Assembly (NCBI RefSeq): GCF_040529335.1
Contig: NZ_CP159534.1
Coordinates: forward strand, 3,534,001 to 3,598,000
DNA: 64,000 nt
Direction of reading: 5' to 3'
Source: Streptomyces sp. HUAS MG91
GTDB taxonomy: Bacteria > Actinomycetota > Actinomycetes > Streptomycetales > Streptomycetaceae
Shown in pieces: positions 1 to 8,906 of the stretch (the first letter of the stretch is position 1; each line of letters begins with the position of its first letter). The notes beneath the pieces were generated by a model. The model was not told the origin of the DNA. It saw only the letters and a program-made list of their open reading frames with translations, and made no database searches. A program made the position numbers and the translations under genes.

Positions 1-729
1 TTCGAGCGTCTCGAGTCCCTCGAAGAGGGCACCCACGACTTTTCCTACGTCCGCAACACCCTGGTCGAGCTCAATCTCGCCCTGGTGAAGTTCGCGGCCT
101 CCCGGTTCCGCTCCCGCAGCGAGCCGATGGAGGACATCATCCAGGTCGGCACCATCGGCCTGATCAAGGCGATCGACCGCTTCGAGCTGAGCCGCGGCGT
201 CGAGTTCCCCACCTTCGCGATGCCGACCATCGTCGGCGAGATCAAGCGCTTCTTCCGGGACACCTCCTGGTCGGTGCGCGTACCGCGACGCCTTCAGGAA
301 CTCCGCCTCGACCTCGCCAAGGCGGGCGACGAACTCGCCCAGCAGCTCGACCGCGCCCCCACGGTGGGCGAGCTCGCCGAACGCCTGGGCATCACCAACG
401 AAGAGGTCGTCGAGGGCATGGCGGCGTCCAACGCCTACACCGCCAGCTCGCTCGACGCGCAGCCCGAGGAGGACGACTCCGAGGGCGCCCTCGCCGACCG
501 CATCGGTTACGAGGACCACGGCCTGGAGGGCATCGAGTACGTCGAGTCCCTCAAGCCGCTGATCGCCGAACTCCCGGCGCGCGACCGCAAGATCCTGTCC
601 TTGCGCTTCGTGGCGAACATGACCCAGTCGGAGATCGGCGAAGAGCTGGGAATCTCGCAGATGCACGTGTCGCGGCTGCTGTCGCGCACCTTGGTACGTC
701 TGCGCAAGGGGCTGACGGTGGAGGAGTGA
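1..729 (+). CDS. SigB/SigF/SigG-family RNA polymerase sigma factor (5' partial)
   Basis: Alternative sigma factor; it directs RNA polymerase to stress or sporulation promoters. The frame is open from base 1, so the true start lies upstream and about 242 codons are visible. Region 2 is clear (motifs DIIQVGTIGLIKAIDRFE and FPTFAMPTIVGEIKRFFRD). Region 3 follows (RVPRRLQELR, then a helix with PTVGELAERLGI), and the C-terminal region 4 helix-turn-helix reads MTQSEIGEELGISQMHVSRLL. This architecture is that of the SigB/F/G group, which in Streptomyces is usually controlled by anti-sigma and anti-anti-sigma partners; none is visible downstream. Which of the several Streptomyces paralogues this is cannot be decided from the fragment. 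It ends just before a strong hairpin. Confidence 0.93.
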   Translation, partial: FERLESLEEGTHDFSYVRNTLVELNLALVKFAASRFRSRSEPMEDIIQVGTIGLIKAIDRFELSRGVEFPTFAMPTIVGEIKRFFRDTSWSVRVPRRLQELRLDLAKAGDELAQQLDRAPTVGELAERLGITNEEVVEGMAASNAYTASSLDAQPEEDDSEGALADRIGYEDHGLEGIEYVESLKPLIAELPARDRKILSLRFVANMTQSEIGEELGISQMHVSRLLSRTLVRLRKGLTVEE

Positions 730-777
730 GCCCGCCGCCCTCCGGCCCCTTACCGACCAGCACGGTTTCTCGCGCAC

Positions 778-817
778 AACGGGTCCGCCTCCCCGATCCC
801 CGGGAGACGGACCCGTT
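778..817. terminator. Bidirectional terminator between convergent genes
   Basis: A 10-bp perfect stem (AACGGGTCCG at 778-787 with its complement at 808-817) encloses a second inner stem (CTCCC with GGGAG). It sits between the sigma factor gene and the oppositely oriented DUF4097 gene, so it can end both transcripts. Confidence 0.8.
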
Positions 818-827
818 TCGCGTGCGC

Positions 828-1496
828 TCAGAGGCCGCGGGCGGCGATGTCGCCGTAGGAGGTGGTCGCCGCGATGGCCAGGGCGGGGGTGGAGCCGTCG
901 TTCTTGAGGGTGTTGGTGACGCGGCCGTAGCCGGTGCCGGCGTCCAGCGATGCGGAGGCCCCGGCGGCGGCGGTGACGGTGATGTCACCCTTCTGCGTGT
1001 TCAGTACGAGCTTGCCGCCGACGGCCTCGGAGACGGTCAGGTCGCCGCGCTGAGTGACGAGTTCGCCGCCGCCCGCGAGCCGGCCGATCGTGATGGCGCC
1101 GTCCTGGAGGACGATCCGGGCGCTCGCGGCCTCGTCGAGCCGGACCGGGCCCCGGGCGCTCTCGACGACGACGTCCCCGAGCGGGCCGGCCGCGCGCAGT
1201 TCGCCGGCGGCGGCCGTGACCTCCAGGCCGGAACCGGCGGGGAGCCCGACGGTGATCTCGACCGAGCCGGACGAGCCGAAGGCCTGGTGCTTCGCCTCGG
1301 GGGCCGTGATCCGCAGCGCGCCGTCGGCACAGACCGCGGTGATCTCCTCGGCCGCCCGCACGTCCCGGCTGTTGCCGGGGTTCGCGGGCCGGATCTCGAC
1401 GGTGGTGTCGGCGCGGTCCGCGGCGGCGACCTCGATGCGGGCGGCGGGGACGGTGACGACGGCGGCGATCGGGGCGGGGGTGGCGAAGGTCTGCAT
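828..1496 (-). CDS. DUF4097-type beta-repeat protein
   Basis: Predicted 222-residue protein of short alternating beta strands (for example GDVVVESARGPVRLDEA, GDLTVSEAVGGKLVLNT, GDITVTAAAG), the pattern of DUF4097 'putative adhesin' domains. These domains form a right-handed beta solenoid and often sit next to regulators in actinobacteria; the molecular role is unknown. I chose the ATG at 1496 because AGGAGAGAACC lies directly before it; an upstream in-frame start exists but would add residues unlike the family. There is no signal peptide or membrane segment, so it is probably cytoplasmic. It converges on the sigma factor gene. Confidence 0.75.
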   Translation of the reverse strand: MQTFATPAPIAAVVTVPAARIEVAAADRADTTVEIRPANPGNSRDVRAAEEITAVCADGALRITAPEAKHQAFGSSGSVEITVGLPAGSGLEVTAAAGELRAAGPLGDVVVESARGPVRLDEAASARIVLQDGAITIGRLAGGGELVTQRGDLTVSEAVGGKLVLNTQKGDITVTAAAGASASLDAGTGYGRVTNTLKNDGSTPALAIAATTSYGDIAARGL

Positions 1497-1667
1497 GGTT
1501 CTCTCCTGGGATTCGTTGTTTCCGATGAGAGAAACGCTACGTTGCGTTCGCTGATTCATCAATGGCTTTATTGCAGCGGAGTGCCGAACTCCCAGTTCAG
1601 TAAAGGTATTTCGTTGCAACCAGACGTGAAGTTAACGCAACATCGGTCCCGGATTCATTGCAATCAA

Positions 1668-1697
1668 TGACAGTGAACGCTCCGGAGGGCTTAGGCT
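1668..1697 (+). promoter_or_regulatory. Candidate promoter for the FemX-like gene
   Basis: TGACAG at 1668-1673 and TAGGCT at 1692-1697 are separated by 18 bp, a reasonable vegetative-type promoter. The start codon lies about 30 bp downstream with AGGAG at 1712-1716. Confidence 0.35.
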
Positions 1698-1728
1698 GGC
1701 CGCCGCAGAACAGGAGCCCTCACCTGCC

Positions 1729-2868
1729 ATGACCAGCCAGCCCGCTCTCTCCGTGCGCGTCCTCTCCCGCGCGGAGCATCTGGCCCACCTCACCCTGTAT
1801 CCCGGCGTGAGCCATCTCCAGATCCCCGAGTGGGGCGCCGTGAAGCCCGACTGGGCGGCGGAGAGCATCGGATGGTTCGAGGGCCTGTCCAGGGTGGGGG
1901 CCGCGCTGGTGCTGTACCGGGCGCTGCCCGGGACCCGGCGCACGCTCGCCTATCTGCCCGACGGACCCTCGATCGACTGGCGGGACCCGCGGCTCGGCCG
2001 GTGGCTGGAGCCGCTGATCGAGCACGTGACGGAGCGCGGGGCGTTCTCGCTGCGCATCGGCCCGCCGCTCGTCGTCCGGCAGTGGGAGCCGGCCACCGTC
2101 GCGGAGGGCATCGCCGACAGCGGCGTACGGCATCTGCACGGCATGGCGGCCGACCACATCGACGGCACCGCCCTCCAGGTCGGGGAGCGGCTGCGGCGGC
2201 TCGGCTGGCGGCCGTGCGCGGACGGCGACGACGCCGGGTTCGGCGTGGGGCAGCCGCGGTACGGGTGCCAGGTGCCGCTCGCCGGGCGGTCGGCGCAGGA
2301 GGTGCGCGACGGGCTCGCGCCGCACTGGCAGGAGGCGCTGGACACGTCCGAGGCGGCCGGGGTCCGGGTGACCTGGGGCTCGGTCGCCGACCTGCCCGCC
2401 TTCCACCGGCTGTACGTGCAGACCGCCGCCCGGGACGGGTTCAAGGCCCGGCCCGTCGCGTACTTCGACCGGATGTGGCAGGCGCTCAACACGGAGGACG
2501 GCGACCGGCTGCGGCTCTATCTCGCCGAGCACGACGGCGAGGCGCTGTCCGCCGCGCTGATGATCTCCGTCGGGTCCCGCTTCTGGCACTCCTACGCCGC
2601 GTCCGGCCCCCGGGGGCACGAACTGCGGCCCAGCAACGCCCTGTTGTGGCGGATGCTGGGCGTCGCGCGGGCGGCGGGCGCGGACGCGTACGACCTGCGG
2701 GCCGTCAGCCCGCTCCTCACCGAGGACAACCGGCTGCTCGGCCGCCTCCGCTTCAAGACCGGGGCCGGCGGGCGGGCCGTGGAGTACCTGGGCGAGTGGG
2801 AGCTGCCCGTCGGGCCCCAGGGCCGCGTGCTGCAACGGGCGTTGGGGTTCTACCTCGGGCACCGCTGA
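1729..2868 (+). CDS. femX: FemAB-family peptidoglycan bridge aminoacyltransferase (FemX-like)
   Basis: 379-residue protein resembling FemX/FemAB aminoacyltransferases, which add an amino acid from charged tRNA to the lysine or diaminopimelate side chain of lipid II on the cytoplasmic side. In Streptomyces the bridge is a single glycine, so a lipid II:glycine glycyltransferase role fits. The supporting features are the N-terminal FemAB segment (YPGVSHLQIPEWGAVKPDW), the first GNAT-like half, and the second half with FHRLYVQTAARDGFKARP followed by SAALMISVGSRFWHSYAASG and an acceptor pocket near DAYDLRAVSP. Length is normal for the family. The start is supported by AGGAG 12 bp upstream. It could be a paralogue with a different acceptor. 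Confidence 0.82.
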   Translation: MTSQPALSVRVLSRAEHLAHLTLYPGVSHLQIPEWGAVKPDWAAESIGWFEGLSRVGAALVLYRALPGTRRTLAYLPDGPSIDWRDPRLGRWLEPLIEHVTERGAFSLRIGPPLVVRQWEPATVAEGIADSGVRHLHGMAADHIDGTALQVGERLRRLGWRPCADGDDAGFGVGQPRYGCQVPLAGRSAQEVRDGLAPHWQEALDTSEAAGVRVTWGSVADLPAFHRLYVQTAARDGFKARPVAYFDRMWQALNTEDGDRLRLYLAEHDGEALSAALMISVGSRFWHSYAASGPRGHELRPSNALLWRMLGVARAAGADAYDLRAVSPLLTEDNRLLGRLRFKTGAGGRAVEYLGEWELPVGPQGRVLQRALGFYLGHR

Positions 2869-2886
2869 GCCCGCCGGGAGCGCCGG

Positions 2887-4059
2887 TCAGGCCGCGCGGA
2901 CCCCGGCCCGCCAGACCTCCGACACCAGCGGCACGCCCGGCCGGTACGCCAGGTGTACGTGGCTGGGGGCGTCCAGGAACGCCAGGTCCGCCCGCGCCCC
3001 GGGCGCCAGGTGGCCGACGTCCGTGCGGCGCAGCGCCTTCGCACCGCCCGCCGTCGCCGCCCAGAGCGCCTCGTCCGGGGTCATGCCCATGTCCCGTACC
3101 GCGAGGGCGATGCAGAACGGCACCGAGGACGTGAAGGACGAGCCCGGGTTGCAGTCCGTGGACAGGGCCACCGTGGCGCCCGCGTCGAGCAGGCGGCGGG
3201 CGTCCGGCCACTCGGCGCGGGTGGAGAACTCGGCGCCGGGGAGCAGGGTCGCCACCGTGTCGCTGTTGGCGAGGGCGTCGACGTCGGCGTCCGTGAGGTG
3301 GGTGCAGTGGTCGGCGCTCGCGGCGTCCAGCTCGACGGCCAGCTGCACGCCGGGGCCGTAGGAGAGCTGGTTGGCGTGGATGCGCGGGAGCAGGCCCTTG
3401 GCCTTGCCGGCCGTGAGGATCGCGCGCGCCTGGTCGCCGTCGAAGGCGCCCTTCTCGCAGAAGACGTCGATCCAGCGGGCGTGCGGGGCGCAGGCGTCCA
3501 GCATCTCGCCGGTGACCAGGGCCACGTAGGCCGCGGGGTCGTCGGCGTGGTCGGGGGACACGATGTGGGCGCCGAGATAGGTGACCTCGTCGGTGTGGGC
3601 CTTCGCGATGCGCAGGGCGCGCTCTTCGTCGGCCGTGGTGAGGCCGTAGCCGGACTTGGTCTCGAAGGTGGTCGTGCCCTGGCGGAGCGCTTCCGCGAGG
3701 TAGTGGGTGAGGTTCGCTTCGAGTGCGGCGTCGGTGGCGGCGCGGGTGGCGGCGACCGTGGTGCGGATGCCTCCGGCCTTGTAGCTCTGGCCGGACATGC
3801 GGGCGTTGAACTCTTCGGTGCGGTCGCCGGCGAAGATCAGGTGGGAGTGGGAGTCGACGAACCCGGGGATCACGGCTCGGCCCTGTGCGTCGTGGGTGTC
3901 GTCCGTCGCCGGGACCTTTGCCGTCGGGCCCGCCCAGGCGATGCGGTCGCCCTCGATGACGAGCGCGGCGTCCTTGATCTGGCCGAGGGGGCCGTCGCCG
4001 AGGTCTGGGTTGTTGGTGACCAGGGTGCCGATGTTGGTGATCGCCGTCGTCGCTGTCAT
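2887..4059 (-). CDS. hutI: Imidazolonepropionase
   Basis: Third step of histidine degradation: opens 4-imidazolone-5-propanoate to N-formimino-L-glutamate in the cytoplasm. The 390 residues carry the amidohydrolase metal site HSH at residues 71-73, a further metal-ligand His region ([12 protein letters not shown]), DHCTHL and the catalytic Asp in STDCNPGS. Length matches HutI. The start is supported by GGAGAGGAACC before the ATG. It is the last gene of a three-gene minus-strand cluster with hutF and an M20 hydrolase, separated from hutF by 158 bp that hold a GC-rich palindromic repeat. Confidence 0.95.
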   Translation of the reverse strand: MTATTAITNIGTLVTNNPDLGDGPLGQIKDAALVIEGDRIAWAGPTAKVPATDDTHDAQGRAVIPGFVDSHSHLIFAGDRTEEFNARMSGQSYKAGGIRTTVAATRAATDAALEANLTHYLAEALRQGTTTFETKSGYGLTTADEERALRIAKAHTDEVTYLGAHIVSPDHADDPAAYVALVTGEMLDACAPHARWIDVFCEKGAFDGDQARAILTAGKAKGLLPRIHANQLSYGPGVQLAVELDAASADHCTHLTDADVDALANSDTVATLLPGAEFSTRAEWPDARRLLDAGATVALSTDCNPGSSFTSSVPFCIALAVRDMGMTPDEALWAATAGGAKALRRTDVGHLAPGARADLAFLDAPSHVHLAYRPGVPLVSEVWRAGVRAA

Positions 4060-4120
4060 GGTTCCTCTCCGGGGTGGGTGGGACGGTTGTGCCGAGCGTG
4101 CGGGTGCGTGGGCGGCTGGT

Positions 4121-4180
4121 CGCGCAGTTCCCCGCGCCCCTGAAGGCCGCAGGCCTTTCAGGGGCGCGGGGAACTGCGCG
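4121..4180. repeat. Dispersed GC-rich palindromic intergenic repeat, copy 1
   Basis: Near-perfect 60-bp inverted repeat with arms that begin CGCGCAGTTCCCCGCGCCCC, folding into a roughly 28-bp stem with one bulge. The same core recurs at 28901-28947 with the same flanking sequence (ACCGGG.CGCA..CGGCGACGA), and partial forms occur at 26346-26376 and 33437-33468. It sits between hutF and hutI and may attenuate or terminate transcription, or stabilise mRNA ends. Confidence 0.9.
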
Positions 4181-4217
4181 AGAAGAGGCCACCGGGTCGC
4201 ACTCGGCGACGAAAGCG

Positions 4218-5561
4218 CTACCTCAGTGCCGCGATGGCTTCCGTCAGGGCGGAGGGCACGTCGCCGACCGACAGATGCTCACCGTCGCGGACCACCACCC
4301 GGCCCCCCGCGACCACGTCGGAGACATCGGCTCCGCCCGCCGAGAAGACCGCGGTCTCGGCGCCGAGCCGAGGGAGCGCGCCGGCGGTGCGGACCGAGTC
4401 GAGGCGGACGGTGACCAGGTCGGCGAGGGCGCCGGGCTCGATGGCCCCGGCGTCGGGCCAGCCGAGCGCGGCGTGCCCGTCGGCGGAGGCGGCCCGCAGC
4501 AGCGCGTTCGCCGTCCAGTGCCCCCGGGTACGGGAGCGCAGCCGCTCGTTCAGCTCCATCGCGCGCGCCTCCTCGAAGAGGTCGATCACGGCGTGGCTGT
4601 CCGAGCCGAGGGAGAGCGGCGAACCGGCCTGCTGGAGCTGGACGGCGGGGCCGATGCCGTCGGCGAGGTCGCGTTCGGTGGTCGGGCACATGCAGGTACC
4701 GGTGGCCGAGCCGCCGATCAGCTTGATGTCGTCGTCGGTGAGGTGGGTGTTGTGCACGCCGGTGGTGCGGGCGCCCAGCACCCCGTGGTCGGCGAGGAGC
4801 CGGGTCGGCGTGCAGCCGTGGGCGGCCTGGCAGGCGTCGTTCTCCGCGGTCTGCTCGGAGAGGTGGACGTGGAGCGGCGCGCCCCGCTCGGCGGCCCATT
4901 CGGCGACCGTCGCCAGCTGGTCCGCCGGAACCGCCCGCACGGAGTGCACGGCGGCGCCGATCCGGGCGTGCGGCCGGTCGGTCAGCAGGGACGCGCGCTC
5001 GGCCCAGCCCTGCGTGGTGCCGTCGGAGAAGCGGAGCTGGTGGCGGTCGGGCTCCTTGCCGAAGCCGGCGGAGACGTACGCCGTGTCGAGGAGCGTGACG
5101 CGGATGCCGGCGTCGGCGGCGGCCGCGATCAGCGCCTCGCCCATCGCGTTGGGATCGGCGTAGCGGGTGCCGCCGGGGGCGTGGTGCACGTAGTGGAACT
5201 CGCCGACGGCCGTGATGCCGGTCAGCGCCATCTCCGCGTACACCGCGCGGGCCAGGGCGTGGTAGGTGTCGGGCGTGAGGCGGTCCGCGACCGCGTACAT
5301 GACCTCGCGCCAGGTCCAGAACGTGCCCGAGCCGACCTGCACCGTCGCGCGCAGCGCCCGGTGGAAGGCGTGGCTGTGCGCGTTGGCGAGGCCCGGCAGG
5401 GTCAGGCCGCGCAGGACGGTCGCGCCGGGCGGCGGGGCGGTGACGTCCGTGCGGACCGCGGTGACGCGGCCGACGCCGTCCGTCACCGTCACGTCGACGG
5501 CCACGTTCGGCTCGACGTGCGTGCCCAGCCAGGCGTGCTCCAACCAGTACGTCGTCGTCAC
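4218..5561 (-). CDS. hutF: Formimidoylglutamate deiminase
   Basis: Hydrolyses N-formimino-L-glutamate to N-formyl-L-glutamate and ammonia, the branch of histidine degradation used by Pseudomonas and many actinobacteria. The 447-residue amidohydrolase has the metal motif [12 protein letters not shown] near residue 65, the substrate-site segment VGEFHYVHH, the His of [10 protein letters not shown] and the catalytic Asp in GSDSHAVI. Translation starts at a GTG whose bases overlap the stop of the upstream amidohydrolase (GTGA), so the two are translationally coupled. Confidence 0.93.
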   Translation of the reverse strand: MTTTYWLEHAWLGTHVEPNVAVDVTVTDGVGRVTAVRTDVTAPPPGATVLRGLTLPGLANAHSHAFHRALRATVQVGSGTFWTWREVMYAVADRLTPDTYHALARAVYAEMALTGITAVGEFHYVHHAPGGTRYADPNAMGEALIAAAADAGIRVTLLDTAYVSAGFGKEPDRHQLRFSDGTTQGWAERASLLTDRPHARIGAAVHSVRAVPADQLATVAEWAAERGAPLHVHLSEQTAENDACQAAHGCTPTRLLADHGVLGARTTGVHNTHLTDDDIKLIGGSATGTCMCPTTERDLADGIGPAVQLQQAGSPLSLGSDSHAVIDLFEEARAMELNERLRSRTRGHWTANALLRAASADGHAALGWPDAGAIEPGALADLVTVRLDSVRTAGALPRLGAETAVFSAGGADVSDVVAGGRVVVRDGEHLSVGDVPSALTEAIAALR

Positions 5562-6814
5562 TTGCAGGCCAGCCCTTCCAGTACGTCGGCCAGTGCGCGC
5601 ACCCCGGCGAGGCAGTCGTCCTCGGCGGCGGACTCGGCCGGGGAGTGCGAGACGCCCGTCGGGTTGCGTACGAACAGCATGGCGGTGGGGATCGACGAGG
5701 CGAGGATTCCCGCGTCGTGTCCCGCTCCGGTGCCGAGGACGGGCACGTCGAGGCCCGCTTCCAGGCCGAGGATGCGGGAGAGTTCGTCGCGCAGCGCGTG
5801 GTCGAACTCGACGACCGGAGTGAACGACTCGCGGGTGAGGGTGACGTCGATGCCGTGCGCGTCGGCGTACTCGCGGGCGGCCTTCTCGATCGCGGTGACC
5901 GTCCGGTCGAGGGCGTCCTGCCCGGCGGCGCGGGAGTCGAGCCAGCCGCGCACCAGGGAGGGGATGGCGTTGACGCCGTTCGGCTCGACGGAGATCTTGC
6001 CGAAGGTGGCGACGGTGTCGGCGAGGCGGGCCTCGCGGCGGGCGGCGAGGACCGTCTCGGCGTAGGGCAGCATCGGGTCGCGGCGGTCGACGAGGCGGGT
6101 GGTGCCCGCGTGGTTGGCCTCGCCGGAGAAGTCGAAGCGCCAGCGGCCGTGCGGCCAGATGGAGCTGGCGATGCCGACCGCGTCGCCGGACAGGTCCAGG
6201 GCGCGGCCCTGCTCGACGTGGAGTTCGATGAACGCGTCGATCCGGGCGAGGCGTTCGGGGTCCGGGCCGATCGCCTCGGGGTCGTACCCGGCCCGCTCCA
6301 TCGCCTGCGGGAGCGTGACGCCGTCGGCGTCGGTGAGCCGGAACGCCGCCTCGCGGGTGAGGTGGCCACCGGTGAGGCGCGAGCCCACGCAGGCCAGGCC
6401 GAAGCGGGCGCCCTCCTCGTCGCCGAAGTTGGTGATGGCGAACGGCTTGGCGAACTCCGCTCCCCTGCGGCGGAGTTCGTCCAGGGCGGCGAAGGAGGAG
6501 ACCACGCCGAGGGGGCCGTCGAAGGCGCCGCCGTCGGGGACCGAGTCCAGGTGGGAGCCGGTGACGACGGCTCCGCCGGCCTCCGGGTCACCGAGCCAGG
6601 CCCACTGGTTGCCGTTGCGGTCCAGCTCGTAGGTCAGGCCGCGGGACTCCGCCTGGTCCCTGAACCAGGCGCGGCAGTCGGCGTCGGCGCCCGTCCAGGC
6701 GTGCCGGCGGTAGCCGCGGGTCTCCTTGTCCCGGCCCACGGGGAGGAGGTCCCGCCACATCTCCAGGAAGTCCGGGCCACCGTCCCGCGCCCCCGACGGG
6801 GCTTGAGTGCTCAC
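5558..6814 (-). CDS. M20-family amidohydrolase (allantoate amidohydrolase / N-carbamoylase type)
   Basis: Zinc-dependent hydrolase of the hydantoinase/carbamoylase group. Visible motifs are GSHLDSVPDGGAFDG, the Glu-Glu metal bridge in FGDEEGARFG, ELHVEQGRALD, the dimer-domain motif GEANHAGTTRL and GAGHDAGIL near the C-terminus. Homologues are usually labelled allantoate amidohydrolase. Its position first in a hut operon, coupled to hutF, suggests instead that it deformylates N-formylglutamate, the step for which no classical hutG is visible here; that is inference. I chose the GTG at 6814 because AGAGGA lies 9 bp upstream; an ATG at 6847 is in frame but its SD-like bases are too close. Expected length is 418 residues. 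Confidence 0.85.
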   Translation of the reverse strand: MSTQAPSGARDGGPDFLEMWRDLLPVGRDKETRGYRRHAWTGADADCRAWFRDQAESRGLTYELDRNGNQWAWLGDPEAGGAVVTGSHLDSVPDGGAFDGPLGVVSSFAALDELRRRGAEFAKPFAITNFGDEEGARFGLACVGSRLTGGHLTREAAFRLTDADGVTLPQAMERAGYDPEAIGPDPERLARIDAFIELHVEQGRALDLSGDAVGIASSIWPHGRWRFDFSGEANHAGTTRLVDRRDPMLPYAETVLAARREARLADTVATFGKISVEPNGVNAIPSLVRGWLDSRAAGQDALDRTVTAIEKAAREYADAHGIDVTLTRESFTPVVEFDHALRDELSRILGLEAGLDVPVLGTGAGHDAGILASSIPTAMLFVRNPTGVSHSPAESAAEDDCLAGVRALADVLEGLACK

Positions 6815-6851
6815 TGACTGCCGTCCTCTCCCATGGCTCCCTGACACGTTC

Positions 6852-6880
6852 TCTATTCACATCCTGGTCGTTTGAATAGA
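6852..6880. promoter_or_regulatory. Candidate operator in the hut/decarboxylase divergent region
   Basis: Perfect 8-bp inverted repeat TCTATTCA (6852-6859) and TGAATAGA (6873-6880) with a 13-bp spacer, AT-rich in a GC-rich genome. It lies between two divergent transcription units, as expected for a shared regulator site. The regulator is not known. Confidence 0.5.
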
Positions 6881-6928
6881 CCTAGTCAACACATCGCCCG
6901 GGCGCCCTCCCGGTGGTTGCCTGGACGC

Positions 6929-8302
6929 ATGGCATCCACGGACACGTCCACCCTTCCCCTGCCCGGACTCCCCGCCCGTCGCGCGCGCGATCGCGACCTG
7001 GCCGTGCGCGCGGCCGTCGCACAGGGCCTCGTCGGGCCCGGCGCCCCGGTGGCCGGGCTGCTCGACGTGACCGGCATCCGCGCCTCCGCGGCCGCCCTGC
7101 GCGCCGCCTTCGACGCGGTCGCCGCGCCCGGCAACGAGATCCTGCACGCCTTCGCGGTGAAGGCCACCCCGCTCGTGCCGGTGCTGCGGCTGCTGCACCA
7201 GGCCGGTCTCGGCGCCGAGGTGGCGAGCCCCGGCGAGCTGGCCCTGGCCCGCGCCGCCGGGGTGCCGCCGGCCCGCACCGTCCTCGACTCCCCCGCCAAG
7301 ACCGGCGCCGAACTGCGCGAGGCGCTCGCCCTCGGCATCGCCGTGAACGCCGACAACCCGCAGGAGCTGGCCCGCCTCGACACCCTCGTCGCCTCCGCGC
7401 CCACCCGCTCCCCGCTCGGCCTGCGGGTGAACCCGCAGACCGGGGCCGGGTCCATCGACGCCACGTCGACCGCGACCGCCACCTCCAAGTTCGGGGTGGC
7501 GCTGCGCGACGAGGGGGCCCGCCGGTGGGTCGTGCGGGCGTACCTGGACCGGCCGTGGCTGACCCGCCTGCACACGCACTCCGGATCGCAGGGGGTGCCG
7601 CTGGAGCTGCTCGCCGAGGGGGTGCACGCGGCGTACGAACTCGCCGAGGAGATCAACGGGCTGGCCGGGCGGCGCCAGATCGACACCCTCGACATCGGCG
7701 GCGGCCTCCCGGTGAACTTCGGCTCCGACGAGGACACCCCGGACCACGCCGGGTACGCGAAGCTGCTCGCCGAGCGGGTGCCGGGGCTCTTCGACGGGCG
7801 CTACGGCCTGGTGACCGAGTTCGGGCGCTCCCTGCTCGCCAAGCACGGCACGACGCTCGCGCGCGTGGAGTACGCGAAGGAGAGCGGCGGGCGCCCGATC
7901 GCCGTGACCCACGCGGGCGTCCAGGTGGCGACCCGGACCGTGTACCTGCCCGAGGCGTGGCCGCTGCGGATCGCCGCGTACGACGCGCAGGGCCGGCCCG
8001 CGAAGGGGCCGGAGGTCGCGCAGGACATCGCCGGGCCCGCCTGCTTCGCGGGCGACCTGCTCGCGAGGAACCGCGCCCTGCCGCTGCTGGCGGCGGGCGA
8101 CCACGTGGCCGCGCTCGACACCGGCGCCTACGGCTTCGCGCACCACTACGCGTACAACTCGCTGGCCCGGCCCGGGATCTACGGCTTCACCGCCGAGCCC
8201 GGCGGAGAGGTCCGGTTCGCGACCGTACGGGAGCCGCAGACGGCCGAGGAGATCGTCGCGGAGTCCGGCGGCGCGCTGCGCGGCACCCTGCTGGATCTCT
8301 GA
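6929..8302 (+). CDS. PLP-dependent fold-III decarboxylase (diaminopimelate/ornithine decarboxylase-like)
   Basis: Amino acid decarboxylase or related alanine-racemase-fold enzyme; 457 residues from the ATG at 6929 (a TTG at 6872 would add 19 residues). The PLP lysine is in the motif HAFAVKATPL. It is followed by LRVNPQTGAG, LHTHSGSQGVPLELL, the phosphate-binding LDIGGGLPVNFGS and EFGRSLLAKHG. The C-terminal active-site motif reads LDTGAYGFAHHY where diaminopimelate decarboxylase has a catalytic Cys-Gly-Ala-Tyr, so the usual acid Cys is missing and it is unlikely to be LysA. The substrate is unknown. It is divergent from the hut genes across a palindrome, which hints at common regulation. Confidence 0.8.
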   Translation: MASTDTSTLPLPGLPARRARDRDLAVRAAVAQGLVGPGAPVAGLLDVTGIRASAAALRAAFDAVAAPGNEILHAFAVKATPLVPVLRLLHQAGLGAEVASPGELALARAAGVPPARTVLDSPAKTGAELREALALGIAVNADNPQELARLDTLVASAPTRSPLGLRVNPQTGAGSIDATSTATATSKFGVALRDEGARRWVVRAYLDRPWLTRLHTHSGSQGVPLELLAEGVHAAYELAEEINGLAGRRQIDTLDIGGGLPVNFGSDEDTPDHAGYAKLLAERVPGLFDGRYGLVTEFGRSLLAKHGTTLARVEYAKESGGRPIAVTHAGVQVATRTVYLPEAWPLRIAAYDAQGRPAKGPEVAQDIAGPACFAGDLLARNRALPLLAAGDHVAALDTGAYGFAHHYAYNSLARPGIYGFTAEPGGEVRFATVREPQTAEEIVAESGGALRGTLLDL

Positions 8303-8325
8303 CCGATCGGGCGGCCCGCGGCGCA

Positions 8326-8390
8326 CGGTGGAACACCGCTCGGTTCAGGGCGGGTTGGCGGATTCTAGACCGTCTTCAAATGTTCCACCG
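8326..8390. repeat. Perfect 10-bp inverted repeat upstream of the Roadblock operon
   Basis: CGGTGGAACA at 8326-8335 and TGTTCCACCG at 8381-8390 are exact reverse complements 45 bp apart. The enclosed DNA is relatively AT-rich (GATTCTAGACCGTCTTCAAA). It lies between the decarboxylase stop and the first Roadblock gene. It could be a paired operator or a long terminator stem. Confidence 0.6.
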
Positions 8391-8492
8391 GAAAATGCCA
8401 GAACGCTCACCAGGCCGCCGCACTGTGCGTAGCGTCCTGGTCACACGCGCATCAGCGGTACACGAACGCGGCGAAGGTGGGGGGTTTCAGGC

Positions 8493-8906
8493 GTGCCCGG
8501 AATCGACGAGTGCCTGCTCGAGGCCATGCGGCTGCCGGGAGCGCGCGGCGCCTCCGTCGTCGACTGGACCAGCGGACTCGCGCTGGGCACCATCGGGGAC
8601 TCGCCCAACGGCGACCACGAGGCCACCGCCACCGAGGCGGCGGAACTGGCCAGGCTGGCCGCCGAGCACCGGGCCTTCGCCCCCGCCGACGGCAACGACT
8701 GGACGCAGGACGCCGGCGGCGACAAGTCGCCGCCGGTCGAGGACGTCATCGTCACCAGCCGCGACGGCTACCACCTGCTGCGCTTCGTGCCGACCACCTT
8801 CGACAGCAGCGTCTTCCTGCACCTGTGGCTCGACCGCGACGAGGGCAATCTCGCGCTGTCCCGCATACGCCTGGCCGACCTGGCCGACCGGCTGGTCCTG
8901 GGATGA
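8493..8906 (+). CDS. Roadblock/LC7-like protein A
   Basis: 137-residue small cytoplasmic protein of the Roadblock/LC7 fold. It shares a clear pattern with the protein at 10346-10720: VDWTSGLALGTIGDS against VDYTSGMALGTIGGS near residue 25, then VEDVIVTSRDGYHLLRF and a C-terminal FLHLWLDRDEGNLALSRIRL. Roadblock proteins generally form homo- or heterodimers that act as platforms or GTPase regulators (the MglB type). It starts with GTG after a G-rich stretch, and its stop overlaps the next start (ATGA), so it heads a translationally coupled operon. A middle insertion rich in Asp/Ala distinguishes it from its paralogue. Confidence 0.72.
   Translation: MPGIDECLLEAMRLPGARGASVVDWTSGLALGTIGDSPNGDHEATATEAAELARLAAEHRAFAPADGNDWTQDAGGDKSPPVEDVIVTSRDGYHLLRFVPTTFDSSVFLHLWLDRDEGNLALSRIRLADLADRLVLG

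Noticed and set aside
726..1670. Long Gly/Asp-rich reading frame opposite the DUF4097 gene
   Set aside because: Repetitive GGDGD-type composition is the reverse-strand shadow expected in GC-rich DNA; the minus-strand frame has a ribosome binding site and a recognisable domain.
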